Assembly: GCA_029935375.1 (NCBI GenBank)
Contig: JAOZKL010000060.1
Span: 1 to 5,086, forward strand
Length of the DNA stretch: 5,086 nt
Direction: 5' to 3'
DNA from: Patescibacteria group bacterium
GTDB lineage: Bacteria; Patescibacteriota; JACMRA01
Part shown: positions 1 through 5,044 of the stretch, in pieces
Layout: every line of letters starts with the position of its first letter
Numbering within the stretch: the stretch's first letter is position 1
The notes under the pieces: generated by a model
The model's input: only the letters and a program-made list of their open reading frames with translations
Database searches by the model: none
Told to the model about the DNA's origin: nothing
Made by a program: the position numbers and the translations under genes

Positions 1-20
1 ATAAAAAACTTTTTCATATT

Positions 21-55
21 GTATAAAAACAGAGGGTCGTAAAACCCTCTTTTAT
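21..55 (-). terminator. Intrinsic (possibly bidirectional) terminator downstream of ntpA
   Basis: A perfect 7-bp stem, AGAGGGT at 31-37 with ACCCTCT at 44-50, closes a 6-nt loop. Read on the minus strand it is followed by GTTTTTAT (30 to 23), a good U-tract, so it would end a transcript coming from ntpA after a 3' UTR of about 240 nt. On the plus strand the tail is only TTTAT, so it could also work more weakly for a gene to the left of the window. No gene lies between this hairpin and the ntpA stop. Confidence 0.75.
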
Positions 56-66
56 CATGTGTTTAA

Positions 67-77
67 TGCGGGATCCA
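67..77 (-). repeat. Half copy of the TGGATCCCGCA palindrome
   Basis: TGCGGGATCCA here (extending to TGCGGGATCCAGT, 67-79) is the exact reverse complement of 2512-2524, the left arm of the complete palindrome at 2514-2541. The matching second arm is absent, so this looks like a truncated repeat lying between the terminator hairpin and the intact palindromes further right. Confidence 0.5.
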
Positions 78-141
78 GTTGTTCTGTTATTCAAAAAATA
101 GAAACAAAATCATCATTTCATTTTAACTCAATCACTTTTCC

Positions 142-168
142 TAGATTCCTGTTTTCACAGGAATGGCA
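142..168 (+). repeat. REP-like palindrome, ATTCCTGT/ACAGGAAT stem
   Basis: ATTCCTGT (145-152) and ACAGGAAT (157-164) form a perfect 8-bp stem with a TTTC loop. The flanks, TAGAT on the left and ATGGCA on the right, match degenerately the TGGAT...ATGACA ends of the palindromes at 222-248, 2319-2345 and 2514-2541. The stem bases differ from those copies but remain paired, marking a divergent member of the same family. Confidence 0.6.
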
Positions 169-176
169 ACAAAACA

Positions 177-211
177 ATGGCGAGACAGGCTCGCCTCTAC
201 GAAAGTTAATG
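177..211 (+). repeat. 35-bp hairpin repeat, copy 1
   Basis: GGCGAG (179-184) pairs with CTCGCC (190-195) across a 5-nt loop and is followed by TCTACG and AAGTTAATG. The 35 bases match 2472-2506 at 33 of 35 positions in the same orientation. It lies 10 nt before the palindrome at 222-248; the other copy is likewise followed by a TGGAT palindrome after 7 nt, so the pair behaves as one composite element. Confidence 0.8.
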
Positions 212-221
212 CTTTCTTGCG

Positions 222-248
222 TGGATACCCGCCTTCGCGGGCATGACA
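222..248 (+). repeat. REP-like palindrome, CCCGC/GCGGG stem
   Basis: TGGATA, then CCCGC (228-232), loop CTTC, GCGGG (237-241), then CATGACA. Positions 220-246 match the reverse complement of 2321-2347 at 26 of 27 positions. It lies about 20 nt downstream of the ntpA stop codon, inside the presumed ntpA 3' UTR. Short palindromes of this shape are known from many bacterial intergenic regions as REP-like elements; no mobility gene is present here. Confidence 0.75.
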
Positions 249-266
249 GAAAAATATAATAAACTA

Positions 267-2042
267 CTATTTACCAACTGCTATTGCAATTTTTTCTGCA
301 ATTTTTTCTGCTACTGCAGGGATCTGATCAACATCTTCTATATATTTCATGTTAGTCAAAGCTATTGTAGTGTCTTTATCAAAGACATCGCCAACCAATG
401 TTTCATTTTCTGGATTATCTGTCATAGCTTTGTAAACAGCGTGGTATGTATCTATGATAACAGCCATCATCGCCTTCATTTTATCAAAAGTACAATATGT
501 ATCAATTTTATCAAAACCGTTTTGTTGTAGGAAATCTTCACGAAGAGATTTTGCAATTTCCAAAATTAGCCTCTTATCATTATCCATTCCATCCATTCCA
601 ACCAGCTTTACCATCTCTAACAACTCACCCTCTTCACTTAATAATTTTTTTGCAAGTATACGATCTTTTGCAAACTGCTCTGCACCATCTTGCTTCATCA
701 TCTCTGCAAACCTTTCTTCATACAACGAATAACTTATATTCCAGTTGATAGAGGGGTAGTGCCTCTTTGCTGCTAGTTTTTCATCTAAAGCCAAAAATAC
801 TTGTGAGTTTTTAAGTGAAATCTGAGTAATAGGCTCGCTAAAATCTCCACCAGCTGGCGATACAGTACCAATAACTGTTACAGAACCTTCCTCATTTGCA
901 TTTGTAGTTACTAGCCCAGCACGCTCATAAAAAGCAGCGATACGAGATCCCATATATGCAGGGTAGGCCTCCTCTGAAGGCATTTCTCCAAGTCTTTGTG
1001 AAATTTCACGCACAGCCTCAGCCCAACGAGAGGTAGAATCTGCCATCATTACAACATCGTAACCCATGTCACGGAAATACTCTGCAATGGTTATACCCGT
1101 ATAAATACTAGCTTCACGAGCAGCTATCGGCATATTTGAAGTGTTTGCAATCAATACAGTTCTATCCATTAAAGGTTTTCCAGAGTTTGGATCTTTTAGT
1201 GTTGGGAACAACTTTACCATCTCTGTCATTTCATTGCCTCGCTCTCCACAACCTACGTATACTACAATTTGAGCGTTGGAATATTTTGCAACCTGTTGTT
1301 GTGTAAATGTTTTACCTGCTCCAAATGGTCCCGGAGTAGAAACTCTAGCGCCAAGAAGCACTGGGAACATAGCATCGATAACACGCTGGCCTGTTTTGAA
1401 CAACTTTTTGGATTCCAACTTTGCCTTACAAGCCCTTGCTACTTTTACTGGCCATCTTTGGCTCATTTTTATTTTAAACTCTATACCATCTTCATCTTCT
1501 ACAACAGCAACTGTTTCTGTAATGTTATACTCTCCCATTTCCACAGATTTGATTGTTAAAGACCCTTTAGCGGTTTTCATCTCTGGTATCATTACCCAAT
1601 GTCTTACAAGCTCTGTTTCGTCTACATAGCCAATTTTACTACCGGTCTCCACCTCTTCTCCAATTTGCACTGTTGGTACAAAATCCCATTTCTTTTCCTG
1701 ATCAAGATTTGGTAAATGTATACCTGGACGGATAAATATTGGACTAACTTCATTAATCTTATCTAACGGTCGTTGAATACCATCAAAAATCTGACTCATA
1801 AGACCAGGCCCTAGTTCAACACTTAACAACTCTCCACGCAACTCTACTGGCTCACCAACTTGCAGTCCTGTAGTTTCTTCATAAACCTGAATTTTACATT
1901 TATCATCTTCTATACTAATAATCTCTCCCAACAGTTTTGCATTTCCCACATATACTGTTTCTAACATCATTGGATATTTTGATGAGTCTTTTGGCACCTG
2001 CGCTGTAACCAAAGGTCCTGATATTTCTACGATCTTAATCAT
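267..2042 (-). CDS. ntpA: V/A-type ATPase (ATP synthase) catalytic subunit A
   Basis: Catalytic nucleotide-binding subunit of the cytoplasmic V1 head (also named atpA or vatA); three A and three B subunits alternate, and ATP hydrolysis or synthesis is coupled to ion movement through the membrane sector. Numbered from the Met at 2042 (591 aa, normal family length): N-terminal beta barrel about 1-70, the V-type-specific insertion about 110-190, P-loop GPFGAGKT at 238-245, catalytic Glu267 in GCGERGNEM, Walker B aspartate Asp335 in MMADSTSRW, SPAGGDF at 395-401, then a helical C-terminal domain. Ala in the P-loop and LQQN-FD near the C terminus recall, from memory, the chlamydial-type bacterial V-ATPases. 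An in-frame ATG at 2072 would add 10 residues, but MIKIVEISGP is the usual family start. No other ATPase subunit gene is in view, unlike typical V-ATPase operons. It ends with a tandem AEKI repeat. Confidence 0.96.
   Translation of the reverse strand: MIKIVEISGPLVTAQVPKDSSKYPMMLETVYVGNAKLLGEIISIEDDKCKIQVYEETTGLQVGEPVELRGELLSVELGPGLMSQIFDGIQRPLDKINEVSPIFIRPGIHLPNLDQEKKWDFVPTVQIGEEVETGSKIGYVDETELVRHWVMIPEMKTAKGSLTIKSVEMGEYNITETVAVVEDEDGIEFKIKMSQRWPVKVARACKAKLESKKLFKTGQRVIDAMFPVLLGARVSTPGPFGAGKTFTQQQVAKYSNAQIVVYVGCGERGNEMTEMVKLFPTLKDPNSGKPLMDRTVLIANTSNMPIAAREASIYTGITIAEYFRDMGYDVVMMADSTSRWAEAVREISQRLGEMPSEEAYPAYMGSRIAAFYERAGLVTTNANEEGSVTVIGTVSPAGGDFSEPITQISLKNSQVFLALDEKLAAKRHYPSINWNISYSLYEERFAEMMKQDGAEQFAKDRILAKKLLSEEGELLEMVKLVGMDGMDNDKRLILEIAKSLREDFLQQNGFDKIDTYCTFDKMKAMMAVIIDTYHAVYKAMTDNPENETLVGDVFDKDTTIALTNMKYIEDVDQIPAVAEKIAEKIAIAVGK
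286..309 (-). repeat. 12-bp tandem duplication inside ntpA
   Basis: GCAATTTTTTCT occurs twice head to tail (286-297 and 298-309). On the coding strand it encodes AEKI-AEKI about a dozen residues before the ntpA C terminus. It keeps the reading frame and looks like a slipped-strand duplication in an A/T-run region. Confidence 0.7.
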
Positions 2043-2047
2043 AATAA

Positions 2048-2091
2048 ATTTTATATAAATGAAACTCACCATAAAACCATTTTTTTGTCAA
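2048..2091 (-). promoter_or_regulatory. Candidate promoter region of ntpA (possibly leaderless)
   Basis: Just upstream of the ATG at 2042 the minus strand reads TATAAAAT (2055 to 2048), which contains a -10-like TATAAA or TAAAAT ending 5-7 nt before the start codon. There is no Shine-Dalgarno sequence in the 20 nt upstream, so the transcript could begin at or next to the ATG. A consensus TTGACA lies at 2091-2086, but 30 nt from this -10, so the two do not form a standard sigma-70 pair. That TTGACA overlaps a TGACAAAA box also found three times ahead of tgt. Confidence 0.35.
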
Positions 2092-2207
2092 CGGGGTGAA
2101 ATTTTATATCAAGTGGAAACAGCTTACCAATTGATCTTAAAAAGAGTATCTAAATTTTCATTTTAGAATTATTATATTTATTTTAAAAGTGTTCTTTTTG
2201 AAACGAC

Positions 2208-2252
2208 TCATCCCCGTAAAAGCAAAAATAGATTTTACCAAGTGCGGGGTGA
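2208..2252. repeat. Degenerate long inverted repeat
   Basis: TCATCCCC at 2208-2215 faces GGGGTGA at 2246-2252 (one unpaired base), and GTAAAA at 2216-2221 faces TTTTAC at 2233-2238. The right arm carries an extra 7 unpaired bases. The ends resemble the GCGGGATGAC tails of the other palindromes, so this is probably an older, decayed relative. Confidence 0.45.
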
Positions 2253-2318
2253 CGATTATAGCAAAGGTAAAATGAACGTATCCAAGCTTTTTTTAAGTGT
2301 GTCACACCCACCTCCTCC

Positions 2319-2345
2319 CGTCATACCCGCGAAGGCGGGTATCCA
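2319..2345 (-). repeat. REP-like palindrome, inverted copy
   Basis: ATACCCGC (2324-2330 region) and GCGGGTAT (2335-2342 region) pair around a short GAAG-centred loop. The 27 bases at 2321-2347 match the reverse complement of 220-246 except at one position; that change (T for C on the minus strand) extends the stem by an A-T pair. It is oriented opposite to the copies at 222-248 and 2514-2541. Confidence 0.75.
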
Positions 2346-2391
2346 CGGCTTGCAAAATACAATTGAGGTGATAAAATAAATTCGGTAAAAC

Positions 2392-2447
2392 AATCACCCC
2401 GCCAGTGTGCCACTGCCACCCCTCAGCAGAGGAATTTGAGGGTGATT
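2392..2447. repeat. Cloverleaf-shaped inverted repeat
   Basis: An outer perfect 8-bp stem, AATCACCC (2392-2399) with GGGTGATT (2440-2447), encloses two small hairpins: CAGTG/CACTG with a 3-nt loop (2403-2415) and CCTC/GAGG with a 4-nt loop (2421-2432). An alternative fold pairs CACCCCTC (2417-2424) with GAGGGTG (2438-2444). The CACCCC...CCACCCCTC...GAGG...GGGTGA arrangement resembles a dispersed repeat type that I recall from many uncultured bacterial genomes; I cannot confirm the family here. Confidence 0.6.
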
Positions 2448-2471
2448 TTATGCTTTTTTACTGTAAAGAAC

Positions 2472-2506
2472 ATGGCGAGACAGACTCGCCTCTACGGAAG
2501 TTAATG
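2472..2506 (+). repeat. 35-bp hairpin repeat, copy 2
   Basis: GGCGAG and CTCGCC arms enclose ACAGA, followed by TCTACGGAAGTTAATG. It is 33/35 identical to 177-211 and in the same orientation. It lies 7 nt before the palindrome at 2514-2541 and about 115 nt downstream of the tgt stop, repeating the arrangement found downstream of ntpA. Confidence 0.8.
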
Positions 2507-2513
2507 TTTTTAC

Positions 2514-2541
2514 TGGATCCCGCATCTAGTGCGGGATGACA
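2514..2541 (+). repeat. REP-like palindrome, ATCCCGCA/TGCGGGAT stem
   Basis: ATCCCGCA (2517-2524) and TGCGGGAT (2530-2537) form a perfect 8-bp stem with a TCTAG loop, flanked by TGG and GACA. It shares ends with 142-168, 222-248 and 2319-2345, but its stem has different base pairs. Its right arm starts the tandem series that follows. Confidence 0.75.
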
Positions 2542-2604
2542 AGTTTAAGATGCGAGGTGACAAAAAACAAGCAGCGGGATGACAATGGGAAAGTGTGAGA
2601 TGAT
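2530..2604 (+). repeat. Four decayed ~21-bp tandem units derived from a palindrome arm
   Basis: The motif GCGGGATGACAA recurs in increasingly altered form: GCGGGATGACAA (from 2531), GCGAGGTGACAA (from 2552), GCGGGATGACAA (from 2575), then GTGAGATGAT (from 2595). The conserved GATGAC-like cores start at 2535, 2556, 2578 and 2599, a spacing of 21, 22 and 21 nt. The array ends just before the tgt stop codon. Confidence 0.55.
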
Positions 2605-2620
2605 TTAATTTGGAGGAGTG

Positions 2621-3757
2621 TTATAATCTCGTAACTTTTTGATACTGTTCATACCAGCCTCCAAAAGAACCATCCTCAATTTTAGTTCTAATCTTCTTCA
2701 TCAGTCTAATGTAAAAGTCTAAATTTTGCAAAGTGGCCAAGCGAAACCCTAACAATTCTTTTGCCTTGAAAAGATGTCTCAGATAAGCCCTTGTGTACAT
2801 CCGCAGCTCTGGAATACTACTATCAGCGCTAATAGGGGTAAAATCATGCTCGTACCTCTGGTTTGTAATCTGCACAGATTCGTAACTATTATCATCTAAT
2901 TCAAACATCAACGAACCATGCCTAGCGTTTCTGGTTGGGTATACACAATCAAACATATCTATACCCCTTGCAACCATCTGTACAATATCTTTTGGTGTGC
3001 CAACACCAAGTAAGTGCCTAGGCTTTGACTCCTCCAAAATCTCAGTTTGTGCCAAAACTTGTTTGTACATCATCTCCTCTGGCTCTCCACCATTTGCAAC
3101 TCCTCCAATAGAATATCCAGCAAAATCCAGATCCATTATCTGTGTAGCAGACTCTTTTCGCAAGTCCAAAAACTGTGCACCTTGTGGGATTCCAAACAAG
3201 ACATTCTTGTTTTTTCTTTCTAGCTTGTTCCAATGTTCTTGGCTACGCACGGCCCATCGTTGTGTTCTATCCATTGCGTTCTTTGCTTGAGTCTTTGTAA
3301 CCTCAGCTGGCAAGCATTCATCCAAAACAAGTGCGATATCAGACCCTATATCTGTTTGTATCTGCATACTCAGCTCCGGAGAGAGAAATTTCATATCTCC
3401 GTTTGTAGGCAATTTGAATGTAACCCCATCTTCCGTGAATTTGTTAATTTCACTAAGACTAAAAGCCTGAAATCCTCCAGAATCGGTCAAAATAGGCCTA
3501 TCCCAAGCATTGAATTGATGTAACCCACCAGCTTTTCGCATTGTTTCCATTCCTGGTTTTAGCCATAGATGATATGTATTGCCCAGGATTATCTCTGCAT
3601 CCAAATTCTTCAAATCATCGTTTGTAAGAGCTTTTACAGTTCCAGCTGTACCAATCGGCATGAATACAGGGGTTTTGACATTGCCGTTAGGAAGAGAAAC
3701 TGTTCCCGTGCGAGCTTTTGTACTGTTGTCCGTAGAATGAATCTGAAAAATACTCAT
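2621..3757 (-). CDS. tgt: tRNA-guanine transglycosylase (queuine/preQ1 tRNA-ribosyltransferase)
   Basis: Exchanges guanine-34 in the GUN anticodons of Asp, Asn, His and Tyr tRNAs for a 7-deazaguanine (preQ1 in most bacteria, queuine in eukaryotes). At 378 aa it has normal length. The catalytic core is intact: LTDSGGFQ with Asp92, DEC with Asp146, FGIPQG with Gln192, and GIDMFDCVYPTRNARHG with the presumed nucleophile Asp270. Two departures stand out. The zinc site expected near the C terminus (CxCxxC plus a His) is gone: the aligned residues are Ser313, Ile315, Leu318 and Gln344, although the surrounding TRAYLRHLF and TLQNLDFY are well preserved. The base-recognition loop reads GGVANGGE at 218-225 instead of the bacterial GGLAVGE. 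No queA, yajC or secD neighbours are present. The start at 3757 fits the family N terminus; no Shine-Dalgarno is seen. Confidence 0.93.
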   Translation of the reverse strand: MSIFQIHSTDNSTKARTGTVSLPNGNVKTPVFMPIGTAGTVKALTNDDLKNLDAEIILGNTYHLWLKPGMETMRKAGGLHQFNAWDRPILTDSGGFQAFSLSEINKFTEDGVTFKLPTNGDMKFLSPELSMQIQTDIGSDIALVLDECLPAEVTKTQAKNAMDRTQRWAVRSQEHWNKLERKNKNVLFGIPQGAQFLDLRKESATQIMDLDFAGYSIGGVANGGEPEEMMYKQVLAQTEILEESKPRHLLGVGTPKDIVQMVARGIDMFDCVYPTRNARHGSLMFELDDNSYESVQITNQRYEHDFTPISADSSIPELRMYTRAYLRHLFKAKELLGFRLATLQNLDFYIRLMKKIRTKIEDGSFGGWYEQYQKVTRL

Positions 3758-3762
3758 AAAAT

Positions 3763-3803
3763 ACTATATGACAAAACAAACCGCAATTTTGTCATTTTGT
3801 CAA
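3763..3803 (-). promoter_or_regulatory. tgt promoter region with three TGACAAAA-type boxes
   Basis: On the plus strand TTTTGTCA occurs twice in tandem (3787-3794, 3795-3802), and its inverted partner TGACAAAA lies at 3769-3776, giving a perfect 8-bp inverted repeat with a 10-nt spacer. On the minus strand a TATAGT (3768 to 3763) sits 5 nt before the tgt ATG, abutting the proximal box, and TTGACA sits at 3803-3798, 29 nt further up. The layout suits an operator for a dimeric regulator or a stem-loop at the 5' end of the transcript, but neither is proven. Confidence 0.4.
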
Positions 3804-3883
3804 ATATTAACAAGCGATTAATAAATAAAACTACTTAAAACCATCTCTTTATTTCACCGAAATCTTGAAAAATAGGAAAAGGT

Positions 3884-5044
3884 CTATTCCCAAAACTTTA
3901 CGTCATCCGTCCAGACATCACAATTATAATTAGTGAGATTAGTAGCGTAATATTCAGTTGTTATATTGAGCAAAGTAGACAAATCCACATTGGATCTCGA
4001 TGCAACTAGTGTTCCAGCCTCATTGTATACCTCATAACTAGAGTTTACCCCACGAAAATAAACTACAAACCTATGCCACTCATTATTGGGAATCTTATAA
4101 TTTGTATCATGCTCAAACCCAACGACTCTGATATGCAAACTTCTATCAGAATCATGCGGTGGATCACGATTCAAATCAAGTGAAAAAAAACTAGCAGTAT
4201 TATCATCCTCAATTGTCCAAGATATATCGTCATTTGGAATTTTATTCTTGCGAATAAACAACTCCATTTTACCGCTTGTATGATTAATTGATATATCACG
4301 ATCATGTTTAATATACGTATTTCCTGATATGTTTCCAATATGTAGTTTGCGAGAATATGATCCTACTTTTGAAACAGTGTTATCAATAGTCATAGTATAC
4401 GCTGAAGGACTACTACCACTCTTGACCCATCCACTTGACAAAATACCAGATTCGTTATCTTCAGAATAAATCAAAAACAACTGCATCCAGGCAGATCCAT
4501 TACAATCACCAACCCATTTGCCATCAACACTTGCATACAATACTATAACTCCTGCAATCTCTCTATTTCTGAGATACTCTACACCATCAGGGAAATCAGT
4601 AGTGTGTATAGTATCACCACTCTGTGTATAAACAGACACTTCCGACCCTTCTACATTGATAATAGTCACCTTCATCCCAGCCACTGCATCTGGAAGGGTA
4701 AATTTAACCGTTCCTGTCGCCCCATCGTTACTAAATCCATTTAAACCTGTTTCAGCTTCTGCTGGCGTAATTGTATAATCTGCTGTTTTGGCTGTTATGT
4801 TGAATTTTTGTTCTACATTGCCAGTTAATAGTGTTTGCCAAGCAGATCCATCCCATCTTAAGATTTCTTGGGATTCTGTATCGACATAAACCCTGCCTTC
4901 ATCGTCTGCAGTCAAGCCCGCTGGACGACTGGCTGTATCCCCGTTGTGTATACCACCTAGACTTGCTGGACCAAGCTGACCTAGCCAATTGTTCAGGGTA
5001 TCTCCCCAGTTTTTGTCTCCTTCTGCGGGTAGTTGATTAGTCAT
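3884..5044 (-). CDS. Modular phage-tail-fibre-like / surface protein
   Basis: I do not recognise a named family for the whole 386-aa protein. Three regions are visible. Residues 1-75 (MTNQLPAEGDKNWGDTLNNW, then RPAGLTADDEGRVYVDT, then ILRWDGSAWQTL) look like the N-terminal attachment segment of phage tail fibres. Residues about 80-187 look like a beta-rich domain (TADYTITPAEAETG, GTVKFTLPDA, GDTIHTTDF, YASVDGKWVGD) of the kind often found in tail and spike proteins. Residues about 195-386 look like a concanavalin A-like/jelly-roll carbohydrate-binding fold, with NNEWHRFVVYF near 320 and VWTDDVKFWE at the end. There is no signal peptide or membrane segment, which suits a phage-type structural protein more than a secreted adhesin. 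The start at 5044 may overlap the end of an upstream gene by ATGA. Function is inferred from composition and motifs only. Confidence 0.6.
   Translation of the reverse strand: MTNQLPAEGDKNWGDTLNNWLGQLGPASLGGIHNGDTASRPAGLTADDEGRVYVDTESQEILRWDGSAWQTLLTGNVEQKFNITAKTADYTITPAEAETGLNGFSNDGATGTVKFTLPDAVAGMKVTIINVEGSEVSVYTQSGDTIHTTDFPDGVEYLRNREIAGVIVLYASVDGKWVGDCNGSAWMQLFLIYSEDNESGILSSGWVKSGSSPSAYTMTIDNTVSKVGSYSRKLHIGNISGNTYIKHDRDISINHTSGKMELFIRKNKIPNDDISWTIEDDNTASFFSLDLNRDPPHDSDRSLHIRVVGFEHDTNYKIPNNEWHRFVVYFRGVNSSYEVYNEAGTLVASRSNVDLSTLLNITTEYYATNLTNYNCDVWTDDVKFWE

Larger units (their letters stand above)
2073..2620. other. Long non-coding intergenic region between ntpA and tgt
   Basis: I see no credible gene in these roughly 550 bases. 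The right half is mostly repeats: palindromes at 2208-2252, 2319-2345 and 2514-2541, a cloverleaf-shaped inverted repeat at 2392-2447, the second 35-bp hairpin repeat at 2472-2506, and a decayed tandem array to 2604. The part from about 2100 to 2205 is plain AT-rich sequence in which I recognise nothing. CGGGGTGA occurs at 2092-2099 and again at 2245-2252, suggesting more decayed repeat remnants. Confidence 0.7.

Noticed and set aside
59..259. Plus-strand open frame of 66 codons
   Set aside because: It runs through the hairpin repeats; its last third is just the translation of the palindrome and the 35-bp repeat. Such frames arise wherever these repeats lie.
948..1345. Ala in the P-loop GPFGAGKT of ntpA as a damaged active site
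   Set aside because: Ala at this variable position occurs, to my recollection, in other bacterial V-type A subunits; the Lys, Thr and catalytic Glu are intact.
243..1629. Several plus-strand open frames opposite ntpA
   Set aside because: All lie antisense to a confidently identified gene, have Cys/Ser/Phe-rich compositions typical of shadows, and show no motif.
2043..2072. Ten-residue N-terminal extension of ntpA from the ATG at 2072
   Set aside because: MVSFIYIKFI has no counterpart in the family, MIKIVEISGP matches the usual start, and there is no ribosome-binding site for the upstream ATG. It cannot be wholly excluded.
2068..2091. Classical sigma-70 promoter using TTGACA at 2091-2086
   Set aside because: At 17-nt spacing the -10 position reads TGAGTT, a poor match; the better -10 lies 30 nt away.
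2514..2604. CRISPR-like array
   Set aside because: Units are about 21 nt, decayed, and have no unique spacers of regular length; there are no cas genes.
2997..3838. Open frames on both strands overlapping tgt
   Set aside because: They overlap a complete tgt with conserved catalytic motifs and have no recognisable domain of their own.
3851..3863. ATTTC/GAAAT hairpin as terminator of the tail-like gene
   Set aside because: Only five A/T-rich pairs with a 3-nt loop and no U-tract directly after it; too weak to support.
4831..5040. Plus-strand open frame opposite the N terminus of the tail-like gene
   Set aside because: It is antisense to a longer, domain-bearing reading frame, and no family resemblance is visible.
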